A DNA stretch of 47,332 nucleotides from a virus. The notes below the pieces were generated by a model. The model had not been told where the DNA came from. It saw nothing but the letters and a program-made list of their open reading frames with translations, and ran no database searches. Positions 1 to 6,156 of the stretch are shown piece by piece. The position numbers and the translations under genes are program-made. The stretch is taken from IMG/VR virus record IMGVR_UViG_3300025322_000047, positions 1-47,332 of that record; one strand, 5' to 3'. The first letter of the stretch is position 1. Every line of letters begins with the position of its first letter.

Positions 1-13
1 CGCTCGTTCGCGC

Positions 14-355
14 ATGCGCAAGCGCCTCCCCCGCCGTATCGGGAAGCCCGGGGACTTACCCGAGTACCGTGATTTCGTCCGCTCCCTAACCTGCCTCGCT
101 ATCGGCATGAAGAACGCCGGGCCGTGCTCGAGCCTCATGGAGGCTCACCACGCCGGCCCCAAGAGCGACGACACAACCTGCATTCCCCTCTGCTCCGACC
201 ACCACAAGTTTCGTGGGTGGCATTCGAGCCAGGGCCCGTTCAGGGCGTGGGGGAAGGAACGCCGACGGATTTGGGCCGCTGCCCGCATCATCGAAACCAG
301 GGTTGGGTATTTCACAACCACCGGAGTCAATGTCCTTCCCCCGGTAGCCGCATGA
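14..355 (+). CDS. DUF968/Ref-like HNH nuclease
   Basis: The 113-residue protein carries an HNH-type core: EAHHAGPK with H45 and H46, then IPLCSDHH with C60, H63 and H64, then H70. This order matches the phage DUF968/Ref family of RecA-linked or recombination-associated HNH nucleases. The N-terminus is basic and has the PEYRDFVRSLTC segment common in that family. The window edge lies 13 bases upstream and the frame is open to the edge, so the true start may lie outside. It overlaps the next gene by 4 bases. The family call is good; the biochemical activity is inferred. Confidence 0.72.
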   Translation: MRKRLPRRIGKPGDLPEYRDFVRSLTCLAIGMKNAGPCSSLMEAHHAGPKSDDTTCIPLCSDHHKFRGWHSSQGPFRAWGKERRRIWAAARIIETRVGYFTTTGVNVLPPVAA

Positions 356-678
356 GCGACGCCAGCAACACCCCCCACGCCAAGCGTGAGCGCTACCGCC
401 TCCTCGTGCTCGAACATCGCTGCATCCAATGCACCAACCCCCTACCCCCGGACCACGGCCGGCGCGAGTGTCCCCGTTGTCTCTGGAAACGCTCCAAGGC
501 GAGAGCCGAGCTATCGGAGGCTGGCGAGCCCCTATCAATAGCCGAAAGACGCGTCCAGCGCGAGATAGCGAGCGGGGAGAGGTGTTCCTGTGGGCTTCTC
601 CATCCGTGCGCGGACCACCGTACGGTTACCCTGGATTGGCAGGCGAGTAGGCGTATCGGATCGAATACGGGCGCATGA
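352..678 (+). CDS. Zinc-ribbon hypothetical protein
   Basis: This 108-residue protein starts at an ATG that overlaps the stop of the HNH gene (ATGA). It has a clear zinc ribbon, CIQC at 24-27 and CPRC at 40-43, followed by a charged helical part and a Cys/His-rich stretch (CSCGLLHPC). It is probably a small nucleic-acid-binding phage protein of the early operon; I do not recognise a named family. A longer in-frame opening upstream is rejected because it would lie antiparallel in codon use to the HNH gene. Confidence 0.6.
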   Translation: MSDASNTPHAKRERYRLLVLEHRCIQCTNPLPPDHGRRECPRCLWKRSKARAELSEAGEPLSIAERRVQREIASGERCSCGLLHPCADHRTVTLDWQASRRIGSNTGA

Positions 679-854
679 GGCTCACACTCACAGGCCGGGA
701 GCTTGAATTCCTGGCTACCGAAGATGGGCCCGACATCGTACGTCAGGCGATGGAAATCGTAGCCGTCCACATGACGGATTGCGCGGAGTGCCAGAACGGC
801 GAGGGACCATGTGACGAAGCCGTGCGGTTAGTGGAGCGCGCCCAAACGCATTAG
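675..854 (+). CDS. Small hypothetical protein (59 aa)
   Basis: The ATG at 675 overlaps the upstream stop by 4 bases. The protein is acidic and helical, with three cysteines in DCAECQNGEGPC that could bind a metal or form a short zinc motif. It is the last gene of the rightward early run and faces the leftward group that starts at 2802. Function unknown. Support comes from coupling, high GC at third codon positions and the absence of a competing frame. Confidence 0.55.
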   Translation: MRLTLTGRELEFLATEDGPDIVRQAMEIVAVHMTDCAECQNGEGPCDEAVRLVERAQTH

Positions 855-871
855 CTCAAACGAGCAACGCG

Positions 872-1081
872 TTATGGGGTTTCTGGCACCATGCCCCTAT
901 AGGAGCAAGCTTCGCAGCGTGAGTAGACGGGGCGGAGGTCGTAATGCGTCCACCCTACGTGCTTGCGCGATCCAAATAGGCCGCAGGCAGGGCACGGTGG
1001 GGACGACACGTGCTTTGTGCAGTCTTCACAGACATACCCGTTCTCCGACGTGAATGCGACTTGGTGAGTCTCGGTTTCCAT
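872..1081 (-). CDS. Small zinc-ribbon protein
   Basis: The 69-residue leftward protein has three Cys pairs: CEDC near 18-21, CPAC near 30-33 and CEAC near the C-terminus. This suggests one or two treble-clef or ribbon zinc sites. It is the last gene of the leftward group 2802-872 and converges on the rightward gene ending at 854 with 17 bases between stops. Function unknown. Confidence 0.55.
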   Translation of the reverse strand: METETHQVAFTSENGYVCEDCTKHVSSPPCPACGLFGSRKHVGWTHYDLRPVYSRCEACSYRGMVPETP

Positions 1082-1099
1082 GGGCCCCGCGCCAGCTTT

Positions 1100-1351
1100 T
1101 CACACTGACGCGGGTTCTTCCTCTCCAGATACGACCTCGCCGAACGTGTTTGTCACTCTCCCCGAGTTGTGCCACCACGTTTCACCGTAAGAGCAATAAC
1201 GACAGTCGCGTTGCGAGATGCACAGTCCTGTCACGGCGGCGGCGCGGGCCGACCAGTTACACAGGCCCTTCTTGCTGCAGCGCGGGCAGAGAGACGGGCC
1301 ACGGTGCGGGTGTGGAATCCCGCGGCCTCGGTCGCGATTGTTGGCGGGCAT
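1100..1351 (-). CDS. Small Cys-rich hypothetical protein
   Basis: The 83-residue protein contains CPRC (22-25), a further Cys near 31 and a CRYC motif, so a zinc-binding fold is likely. It follows the 1352-1615 gene directly, the start abutting the upstream stop, as expected in a tight leftward operon. No family recognised. The opposite strand is also open but with poorer composition. Confidence 0.5.
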   Translation of the reverse strand: MPANNRDRGRGIPHPHRGPSLCPRCSKKGLCNWSARAAAVTGLCISQRDCRYCSYGETWWHNSGRVTNTFGEVVSGEEEPASV

Positions 1352-1615
1352 CTAGCGCCTCCTCCAAATCGCGTCCGGCTTGGCCTTCGTCCACTTCGCG
1401 GGCGATTCAGTGTTCAGTTCAACGGAGTCGACCTCGTCAACCTGACGGCCAACCAACGATGAAAACGTGTACCTGGCTTTCGTTCGCAACGCGTCCAATT
1501 GGTTCCCCAGAATCGACTCGTGTTCCATCTTCGGATCGACGGCGTTGGCCAAGATCTCCGCACGCGTCGCTACGTGGTGAAGAAATTGCGCGATCTCCAG
1601 TTCCTTCTTGGTCAC
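1352..1615 (-). CDS. Hypothetical protein (87 aa)
   Basis: The start is a GTG at 1615 that overlaps the stop of the gene before it (GTGA). The much longer upstream extension in this frame is arginine-rich shadow sequence and is rejected. The protein begins VTKKELEIAQF and reads as helical with many charged residues. Function unknown. The 4-base overlap and a sensible composition are the main support. Confidence 0.55.
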   Translation of the reverse strand: MTKKELEIAQFLHHVATRAEILANAVDPKMEHESILGNQLDALRTKARYTFSSLVGRQVDEVDSVELNTESPAKWTKAKPDAIWRRR

Positions 1616-1824
1616 GACCGGGCCCCTGGAAGCTGGTAGCCCGCTTGGGCCGCACAGGCGGCAGCGTCGGTCACGACGACGTACACCAAGAGGGAGATGC
1701 CCTCGGCGCTCAGCGTGCGTTCGTAGACGCGGGCGGAGAAGCCACGCCCGCGCAGCCAGTCGGCGATCTCGTTCGCCTTGCTGCGCTCCTTCTCCGACGT
1801 CCAAATCATGCGTCCAGTCGCCAC
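1612..1824 (-). CDS. Hypothetical protein (70 aa)
   Basis: This small alpha/beta-like protein (EKERSKANEIADWLRGRG, then SARVYERTLS, then a hydrophobic SLLVYVVV strand) lies between the 1828 and 1615 genes and is coupled to the latter by a GTGA overlap. The pattern of a helix, two strands and a helix recalls small phage proteins of unknown role. No motif allows a functional call. Confidence 0.55.
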   Translation of the reverse strand: MATGRMIWTSEKERSKANEIADWLRGRGFSARVYERTLSAEGISLLVYVVVTDAAACAAQAGYQLPGARS

Positions 1825-1827
1825 GGC

Positions 1828-2118
1828 TTAGACCTCCACCGAGACGTTGACGCCCAGCTTCTTGGCCAGCTTCTCCGCAGCGCGGACGGCCGTCGCTTCG
1901 GTCCCGTGCGTCGAGACGATATCCTTCGGTCCGTCACCCGTAGCCACCGCGAAACGGTGCTGCTTGGTGGCGCCCATGGGGCGGAAGCTGTAGACCACCA
2001 GCGGCCGGGGGCCGTCGTGGTCGTTGCGGTGGACGATGCACAGTCCACAGCATCCGTTGTTGCCGGTCCAGTCGCCCTTGCAGCCGACCGACTCAACCTG
2101 AATTTCGGTGTGCATCAT
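1828..2118 (-). CDS. Hypothetical Cys-containing protein (96 aa)
   Basis: I place the start at the ATG at 2118, which has a GGAG seven bases upstream; a second ATG follows at once. The protein has a GCKG...NNGCCGLCIVH cysteine cluster in its first third and a helical C-terminus (TEATAVRAAEKLAKKLG). The larger open frame reaching 2313 is arginine/glycine-rich shadow sequence. Function unknown. Confidence 0.55.
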   Translation of the reverse strand: MMHTEIQVESVGCKGDWTGNNGCCGLCIVHRNDHDGPRPLVVYSFRPMGATKQHRFAVATGDGPKDIVSTHGTEATAVRAAEKLAKKLGVNVSVEV

Positions 2119-2191
2119 GTGGATTCTCCGTCTTGTGGTGGGGTGGGAGTATTGTCCAAGGCCCGCCGTATCAGGTACGGGCCCCAGGGTG

Positions 2192-2443
2192 CTACCGGTA
2201 GCTCGAAGCCTTCTTGGCCCGAACCGGCGACCCATCGAGCCACTGCGCCACACCCCTGTGCCCCGAGCAAGCCCCACGGTGTTCCCCCGTAGCGTTCGAG
2301 TACGTCTTGCCATCGTTGCAGATGGCCACGTCCACCAACTTGACCTCAGCGGCCTTGGGCGCCGACTTGGCAGGCTGAGCTCCGAAGGCAGCGGCCGAAA
2401 CGCAGAGGATGGTGGAAGCGAGAATCAGGCGGATGGTCTTCAT
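2192..2443 (-). CDS. Exported DUF3761-like protein
   Basis: The first 22 residues form a clear Sec signal peptide (MKTIRLILAS then a hydrophobic core ending AAAFGA). The mature part has the DUF3761 pattern: ICNDGKTYS, then GACSGHRGVAQWL, with C42 and C59 placed to form a disulfide. AAGGA lies a few bases before the ATG. DUF3761 proteins are small exported proteins of unknown role found in bacteria and phages. Beside a second probable exported protein, it could alter the host envelope in the lysogen. Confidence 0.68.
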   Translation of the reverse strand: MKTIRLILASTILCVSAAAFGAQPAKSAPKAAEVKLVDVAICNDGKTYSNATGEHRGACSGHRGVAQWLDGSPVRAKKASSYR

Positions 2444-2469
2444 GGTGGGGTTCCTTTCAGGTTGGGGTT

Positions 2470-2802
2470 CTAGTACAGGTCACAAACAACGGGTTCCGGA
2501 GCACGGGGCGAGCCGTCACAGTCAACGTGGTCCCAGGAGACATCCACGCCACAGGTACGACCATCAGAGGTCCCGCACATAGCGAACCAGTAGCCGTCCT
2601 GGTCCCGCTCCACCCACGACGTCGGGGTCTCACAGGTGTGGGCAATCTCGAGAGCTGCCTGGTAGGTCCCTCCACGAGTCCCGCCCCCACCGTAGGTGAA
2701 GTCATCGAGAGTCGAGAGGTCCCCACCAAAGGCGGCAGCGATTCGAACCCAGAGAGCGATTGAAGTGAGCATAACCTCTAGCATAAGCACAAGCCATACC
2801 AA
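2470..2802 (-). CDS. Probable exported hypothetical protein
   Basis: The N-terminus is a strong hydrophobic stretch (WLVLMLEVMLTSIALWVRIAAAF) that looks like a signal peptide or anchor. The rest carries four or five cysteines and acidic, aromatic segments typical of a disulfide-stabilised exported domain. Starts are ambiguous: TTG 2802, ATG 2784 or ATG 2772. Repeat-motif sites lie on top of this start region, so its expression is probably governed by them. Function unknown. Confidence 0.5.
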   Translation of the reverse strand: MVWLVLMLEVMLTSIALWVRIAAAFGGDLSTLDDFTYGGGGTRGGTYQAALEIAHTCETPTSWVERDQDGYWFAMCGTSDGRTCGVDVSWDHVDCDGSPRAPEPVVCDLY

Positions 2803-2814
2803 CCTCTAGCATAG
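2771..2814 (-). promoter_or_regulatory. Two copies of the ATGCTAGAGGTTA motif
   Basis: On the minus strand TTATGCTAGAGGTTAT (2771-2786) and CTATGCTAGAGGTTGG (2799-2814) recur 28 bp apart in the same orientation, over the start region of the 2802 gene. TATGCT resembles a -10 hexamer, so these could be promoter elements or binding sites of an asymmetric-site repressor. Confidence 0.5.
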
Positions 2815-2866
2815 CCTAACCAAGCGATATCCCGACGTCACAACCCACGGTACTCTCAAGTATCTG

Positions 2867-2882
2867 ATAACCTCTAGTATAA
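2867..2882 (-). promoter_or_regulatory. Third copy of the repeated motif
   Basis: On the minus strand this reads TTATACTAGAGGTTAT. TATACT is a five-of-six match to a -10 box; no good -35 is visible at standard spacing. It keeps the orientation of the two copies at 2771-2814. Confidence 0.5.
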
Positions 2883-2930
2883 CTACCTGGAATCCCATGT
2901 CTCGAGAATTTGCGGCTACTATCAGGATTC

Positions 2931-2945
2931 CATGGTAGAGGTTAA
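2931..2945 (+). promoter_or_regulatory. Motif copy serving as RBS of the 2949 gene
   Basis: On the plus strand CATGGTAGAGGTTAA, in the opposite orientation to the three copies to its left. Its AGAGG lies seven bases before the ATG at 2949, so the site overlaps the ribosome-binding site; occupancy by a protein would block expression of the HTH operon. Confidence 0.5.
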
Positions 2946-2948
2946 GTG

Positions 2949-3086
2949 ATGGACGCCAAGCCGGCAGACAGAGCACGCCACGCCGCTTTAATCCGAAAGC
3001 CCGGCCCGGTCCGCAGGCTCACCGCGGCCGAGGTTCAAGCGTTACAGCACAAGCGCAATCTCGAGCGGTACCTCAAGGGGAAGTGA
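2949..3086 (+). CDS. Small basic protein (45 aa)
   Basis: The ATG at 2949 is preceded by AGAGG inside a repeat-motif copy. The protein is basic, beginning MDAKPADRARHAALIRKP, with a helical second half (TAAEVQALQHKRNLERYL). Its TGA overlaps the ATG at 3086 of the excisionase-like gene, so the two are coupled. It may be a cofactor or leader gene for that regulator. No family recognised. Confidence 0.5.
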   Translation: MDAKPADRARHAALIRKPGPVRRLTAAEVQALQHKRNLERYLKGK

Positions 3087-3295
3087 TGCCCTGGAACGGG
3101 GTGCACTGGACGAACGCCAAACCCCGTCAGTGGTACACGCCGAGGGATGTAGCCCGAGTCCTGCAGGTCCATATCAGGACCGTGCACATCTGGTGCAAGG
3201 CAGGGAAGCTCCGTTACACCCTGACGCCTGGTGGACGCTACCGCTTCACAGCCTCCGACGTCATGCTCTGGACGCGCACACGTAGCCGTCGCTAA
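3086..3295 (+). CDS. Excisionase/MerR-like HTH protein
   Basis: The 69-residue protein has a winged helix-turn-helix of the excisionase (HTH_17/MerR-N) type at about 16-60: YTPRDVARVLQVHIRTVHIW, then a GKLRYTLTPGGRYRF wing, then TASDV. Such proteins bend DNA for excision or act as repressors. A GTG at 3083 is an alternative start. The gene is flanked on both sides by copies of the repeated 13-bp motif, so it is a good candidate to bind them. The integrase is far away (41837), unusual for a classical xis. Confidence 0.7.
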   Translation: MPWNGVHWTNAKPRQWYTPRDVARVLQVHIRTVHIWCKAGKLRYTLTPGGRYRFTASDVMLWTRTRSRR

Positions 3296-3752
3296 CTCCG
3301 GTTCTGGCCGAAGTAGTACGGAGAGCTGATTACGGTTGCCCTGCGCTAGTCTGCCAACGGTGAGTTGCGCTCACGCTTGCCGGCGACGGCTCGGCAAGCC
3401 CCGCGCAACCCGCATTGCTCGCCCGGTATACCGAAGGGGGCGGCAAGGTCAGGCGACTTTTCGGAGGACACGATTGGTAAGGTACACCGAAACCCACACG
3501 CTGCGCTACGGGGGAAATCCAACCAACGGTAGAGGCTACGGGTATTCCCACTCTTCTCTCGTCCTTCCTACCTACTCACTCTCTGCCCCGCCAGTAAGGC
3601 ACATGTCCAATCAATACAGGGGGTATGCTTCGGTGAACGAAGGGGGTACACCCCCCAAGGTGAGGGGGAAGAAGGCGGGTAGATTCCTCCCTCTCCTAAA
3701 AATCAACGCCTATTACGGTTGACCTCTACCATGGGTGTGCTAGAGGTTGAGT
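3296..3752. other. Structured non-coding control region
   Basis: No convincing gene is seen in these 457 bases; the open frames are short, proline/arginine-rich and lack ribosome sites. Instead there are several perfect dyads. GTTGCGC (3364-3370) pairs with GCGCAAC (3403-3409) and encloses GCTTGCCG (3375-3382) with CGGCAAGC (3392-3399). CGGTATACCG at 3424-3433 is palindromic. CTTCG/CGAAG sits at 3628-3642, followed by GGGGG/CCCCC at 3642-3655. ATTACGGTTG occurs at both 3329 and 3712. It may be a small RNA, an origin or a regulatory hub. Confidence 0.5.
3719..3751. promoter_or_regulatory. Inverted pair of the repeated motif
   Basis: Two copies face each other: TTGACCTCTACCATGG (3719-3734) and GTGCTAGAGGTTGAG (3737-3751). 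The second supplies an AGAGG six bases before the GTG at 3753. A degenerate copy, CGGTAGAGGCTACG, lies near 3528-3541. Together with 2771-2945 these bracket the HTH gene. Confidence 0.5.
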
Positions 3753-3833
3753 GTGCCGAGTGAAGCTGAGTTGGTAGTTTGGGGTGCCGCGGTGCTGGTT
3801 CTTGCTGCGTGGTGGACGGGGTGGGTGCAGTGA
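3753..3833 (+). CDS. 26-aa hydrophobic peptide
   Basis: A GTG start lies six bases after AGAGG of the repeated motif. The peptide is almost entirely hydrophobic after residue 6 (AELVVWGAAVLVLAAWWTG), fitting one membrane-spanning helix. It overlaps the next gene by GTGA. It may be a leader peptide or a tiny membrane protein; the coupling and ribosome site support it being translated. Confidence 0.45.
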   Translation: MPSEAELVVWGAAVLVLAAWWTGWVQ

Positions 3834-4084
3834 CGACACTTGTAATCGCGTGGCCAAGGTCGGCGTTCTTTGAGCGGTACGGATATTCTAGCCAGAGCGC
3901 GAGACTGGTTGATGACCCGCGGGAACTCATGAGCTGGGAGGGGGAATGGCGTCATAGGGATGCTGGTAAACACTGCCGGCTTATTTTTCTCGGCCAGTTT
4001 TACAACCACCCGAGGTATGCCGAGCTCGCTGAAATGGCCAGGAGTCGCGGTCTGCTCCCCGCGTTTGATACGGTCGCGTCGTGA
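3830..4084 (+). CDS. Hypothetical protein (84 aa)
   Basis: The GTG at 3830 overlaps the preceding stop. The protein starts VTTLVIAWPRSAFFERYG and is rich in aromatic and charged residues; its C-terminus is a helix (YAELAEMARSRGLLPAFD). No family recognised. It opens a string of small rightward genes joined by 4-base overlaps (3830-4535). Confidence 0.55.
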   Translation: MTTLVIAWPRSAFFERYGYSSQSARLVDDPRELMSWEGEWRHRDAGKHCRLIFLGQFYNHPRYAELAEMARSRGLLPAFDTVAS

Positions 4085-4269
4085 GACCCCGTGGGTTCGC
4101 TGCTATGGACCCGGAGAAGGTCCGGGCTGCCGGGGCGAAGGGTGGTGGTCAGACCCATGCCCTAGGGAGGGCGTACGTTTGGACCCCAGCCAAGGCTCAG
4201 GCGGCCTCGAGGAAGGGTGTGCTGGCGAAGCGCAAGAAGAAGCTCGAGCGGGAGGCGGCGGGGAAATGA
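4081..4269 (+). CDS. KGG-motif small basic protein
   Basis: The 62-residue basic protein contains RAAGAKGGG at 13-21 and a second repeat-like AAASRKG-type segment, resembling the KGG repeats of YciG-like small stress proteins and related phage proteins. The C-terminus is lysine-rich (LAKRKKKLEREAAGK) and could bind nucleic acid. Translation is coupled to both neighbours through GTGA and ATGA overlaps. The KGG family role is not established. Confidence 0.5.
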   Translation: MRPRGFAAMDPEKVRAAGAKGGGQTHALGRAYVWTPAKAQAASRKGVLAKRKKKLEREAAGK

Positions 4270-4535
4270 AACGACGTACCTTCCTCGCTGGGGCTGCCCT
4301 TGCTCCGTTAGCGCCGAGAGATGTGGTGCCGGAATCCGGCTTCGACGCGACCCGTTTTTTCAACCCTGGTTCGGGGCGCGGGGCGACATATAGCTCGATG
4401 TGGCCACCGCCGCCTAGGTTCTATGGCCTCGGAATCGGGTACCTACTAGCGCAGCAGGCAGTGGACGCGGAACGTCTCGCCAATTTGACCGGGTTTGTAT
4501 TGAGGTCCAAGCCGCGACCACCCGAGAGGTCATAG
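4266..4535 (+). CDS. Tat-like leader protein with a portal-like motif
   Basis: The 89-residue protein begins KRRTFLAGAALAPL, which resembles a twin-arginine (RR-x-F-L) signal. Its second half has FYGLGIGYLLAQQA followed by a Leu/Asn-rich helix, strikingly like FYGIGIGSLLASSNELANAL in the portal protein encoded at 8558-10963. It may be a portal-derived fragment or a chance match to a membrane helix. Start chosen at the ATG overlapping the upstream stop. Function unknown. Confidence 0.45.
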   Translation: MKRRTFLAGAALAPLAPRDVVPESGFDATRFFNPGSGRGATYSSMWPPPPRFYGLGIGYLLAQQAVDAERLANLTGFVLRSKPRPPERS

Positions 4536-4537
4536 CC

Positions 4538-4702
4538 ATGGGGCCGAAGTTCGAATACGGCAAGGAGGGTCACTGCGATGCGTGCTGGGAGTGGTGTGAG
4601 CAGGACAAGAACACGGGCCTCTGTCCGACGTGCTGGCGCCATTGGAGGTGGTCGGCGAATCGGGAGCAGGGCGTCGAGACACCAGTGGAGCCGTCCAAGT
4701 GA
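4538..4702 (+). CDS. Small zinc-finger protein (54 aa)
   Basis: The protein has CDACWEWC at 13-20 and CPTC at 29-32, a compact zinc ribbon with several tryptophans around it. It starts two bases after the previous stop and overlaps the next gene by GTGA. Likely a small nucleic-acid or protein-binding module; no named family. Confidence 0.5.
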   Translation: MGPKFEYGKEGHCDACWEWCEQDKNTGLCPTCWRHWRWSANREQGVETPVEPSK

Positions 4703-4974
4703 ACCCCTCGCCTGGTCCGTGGAGGTGGGCCGGCTTGACGGGAGACCTCATGGCGGCCGACTACCGCGCCGTTCTTGCGCGCTGCGACTACCTTGAGCGC
4801 GACAACGCCACCCTCATCTCCCTTGCTCCTGAGATGAGAGAGGCCCTGCTGGGACTCGAATGGTCGGGAGCCGCTGATGGATGGACAACGTGCCCCGTGT
4901 GCGACGAAGAAAGGGACGACGGGAAGCACGCGGCTGACTGCAAGCTCGCTGCCCTACTGGACAAGCTCCGATGA
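4699..4974 (+). CDS. Hypothetical protein with C-terminal zinc motif
   Basis: The GTG at 4699 overlaps the preceding stop. A helical N-terminal half (YRAVLARCDYLERDNATL) is followed by CPVCDEERDDGKHAADC at about 65-81, then a helix. This CxxC...HxxxC module recurs in many small phage early proteins of unknown role. The alternative longer reading from 4630 is rejected because it overlaps the zinc-finger gene. Confidence 0.55.
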   Translation: MNPSPGPWRWAGLTGDLMAADYRAVLARCDYLERDNATLISLAPEMREALLGLEWSGAADGWTTCPVCDEERDDGKHAADCKLAALLDKLR

Positions 4975-5000
4975 CCTCGCGCCCGTGGTAGGCTGGGTTC

Positions 5001-5237
5001 GTGGCTGACGAACCCTGGTACGGCCCCTTCGAGACCGAGGCCGAGTACCTGAACCTCCCACCGGTCTTCGACCCCATCACCGGGACGATGAGAGGCTACG
5101 TTCCTCCCGCTCCGGAGCCGGTGAGCATGAGGGACCCGGCTCAGATGGGGCCAGCGCCGCCAATCGGACGAGACGAGCTTTCGCAGGGTCCCACCCCGAT
5201 GGCCAAGCCCAAGAAGAAGCGCCGAATCGTCCCCTAG
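5001..5237 (+). CDS. Proline-rich hypothetical protein
   Basis: A GTG start opens a 78-residue protein that is proline-rich in the middle (YVPPAPEPV, GPAPPIG) and ends in a basic tail (KPKKKRRIVP). It is probably largely disordered. It ends head-on against the leftward gene that stops at 5234, overlapping it by 4 bases. Function unknown. Confidence 0.5.
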   Translation: MADEPWYGPFETEAEYLNLPPVFDPITGTMRGYVPPAPEPVSMRDPAQMGPAPPIGRDELSQGPTPMAKPKKKRRIVP

Positions 5238-5497
5238 TCCATCGGCTTTCGCGGCGGACAATCCCGCACTACGGGAGCGTGGACGGCAACCCAGACCCGG
5301 GCGTACCCAGCCTTTCCGTATTCTCCCGTGTAGTCGTCGCAGAGGTTGTACAGAACGCCGCGGTCATCCACCGCCCACGTTGACGTCCCCGCGTACGAGC
5401 ACGATATCTCAATGCCGATGCCCATTGACGGGGGTCCGTGGCACGTCGAGGCTGCCTGGAACACGCCGACAAACTTCGGCCTGTCGTCGTTCGTCAT
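5234..5497 (-). CDS. Hypothetical protein (87 aa)
   Basis: Leftward gene coupled by an ATGA overlap to the HTH gene 5494-5688. The protein has aromatic, beta-rich character (STWAVDDRGVLYNLCDDY, then RVWVAVHAPVV) and three cysteines. It may act with the adjacent regulator, for example as a ligand sensor, but nothing in the sequence proves this. Confidence 0.5.
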   Translation of the reverse strand: MTNDDRPKFVGVFQAASTCHGPPSMGIGIEISCSYAGTSTWAVDDRGVLYNLCDDYTGEYGKAGYARVWVAVHAPVVRDCPPRKPMD

Positions 5498-5688
5498 GCT
5501 GCCGCCTTTCTAGTCGTTGCCCACCGTCTCCGCATCCTGGCCAGCGTTGATGGGCTGATTCCGAGCTCTACCGCTAGGAGGTACGCCGGCACCCCGGGCC
5601 GGTCTCGAGCTGCACGCTCGACGTGCTCCCTCACCACTACGGCTACCGTCTTCAGCCGGTCATCCTGACTTGGCATCTCGGTAACCAT
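5494..5688 (-). CDS. Small HTH regulator
   Basis: The 64-residue protein has a basic helix-turn-helix at about 32-57 (VPAYLLAVELGISPSTLARM then RRRW). It is transcribed away from the late operon and its start lies 22 bases from two tandem palindromes, so it probably binds them and controls both itself and the late genes beginning at 5746. It could be a resolvase-type or transposase-type HTH by shape; the operator context favours a regulator. Confidence 0.55.
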   Translation of the reverse strand: MVTEMPSQDDRLKTVAVVVREHVERAARDRPGVPAYLLAVELGISPSTLARMRRRWATTRKAAA

Positions 5689-5709
5689 CCTAGGGAGTCA
5701 CATTGAAGT

Positions 5710-5746
5710 TGTAAAGATGCTTTACACTCTGTAAGGTGTCTTTACA
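5710..5746. promoter_or_regulatory. Twin palindromic operators
   Basis: Two 17-bp dyads lie 20 bp apart centre to centre. TGTAAAGATGCTTTACA (5710-5726) is a perfect 7+7 palindrome with a 3-base centre. TGTAAGGTGTCTTTACA (5730-5746) matches at six of seven positions. About two helical turns of spacing puts both on the same face. The second covers the ribosome-binding region and first base of the ATG at 5746. They sit between divergent genes, the usual place of a repressor operator. Confidence 0.65.
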
Positions 5747-6156
5747 TGGGTCAACACCATAGGAACCCGGTGGCACAGGCAGCGGCGCGTGGGGAAATCC
5801 CCAGGTTCCCGCCTGGGGCGGAAATCTTCGGTTTCAACTTCGAGCCCGTCATTGAGCTCAACGCCGAGAAGATGAAGGAGGTCGTAGCTCTCCTAGATGC
5901 CGCGAAGGCGAGAGGGGAAGACCCGCGGCTGGCGGTGCCCAGCATCAACCCGACGGCGAACCCGGAGTTCTTCGACTACGTGGTCTACAACCGGCCCACG
6001 GTTGGGAGGCCATCGCCGCTGGCGATTCGGGAGGACCAAATCCCGACGGCTCAAATCAGGTGGTCGGAGCATCTTCGAATTCCCCTGACCGCCCTCAAGG
6101 AGCGGGCCTCGGCAGCGTTCGGGGGGGTAGGGGCCCAGGGGAAACAGCAGCAGTGA
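5746..6156 (+). CDS. First gene of the late operon, unknown
   Basis: A 136-residue protein starting inside the second operator. The segment FNFEPVIELNAEKMKEVVALLDAA looks like a structured alpha/beta part and the C-terminus is low complexity (GAQGKQQQ). It overlaps the next gene by GTGA and heads the packaging cluster. It could be a virion or packaging accessory protein. No family recognised. Confidence 0.55.
   Translation: MGQHHRNPVAQAAARGEIPRFPPGAEIFGFNFEPVIELNAEKMKEVVALLDAAKARGEDPRLAVPSINPTANPEFFDYVVYNRPTVGRPSPLAIREDQIPTAQIRWSEHLRIPLTALKERASAAFGGVGAQGKQQQ

Noticed and set aside
1054-2292. 412-codon rightward frame across the leftward small-gene group
   Set aside because: Ser/Arg/Pro-rich, no domain; the leftward genes have coupled starts, zinc motifs and a signal peptide next door.
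3336-3722. Rightward 128-codon frame in the structured region
   Set aside because: Arg/Pro/Thr-rich, no ribosome site, interrupted base composition and many palindromes; better seen as non-coding.
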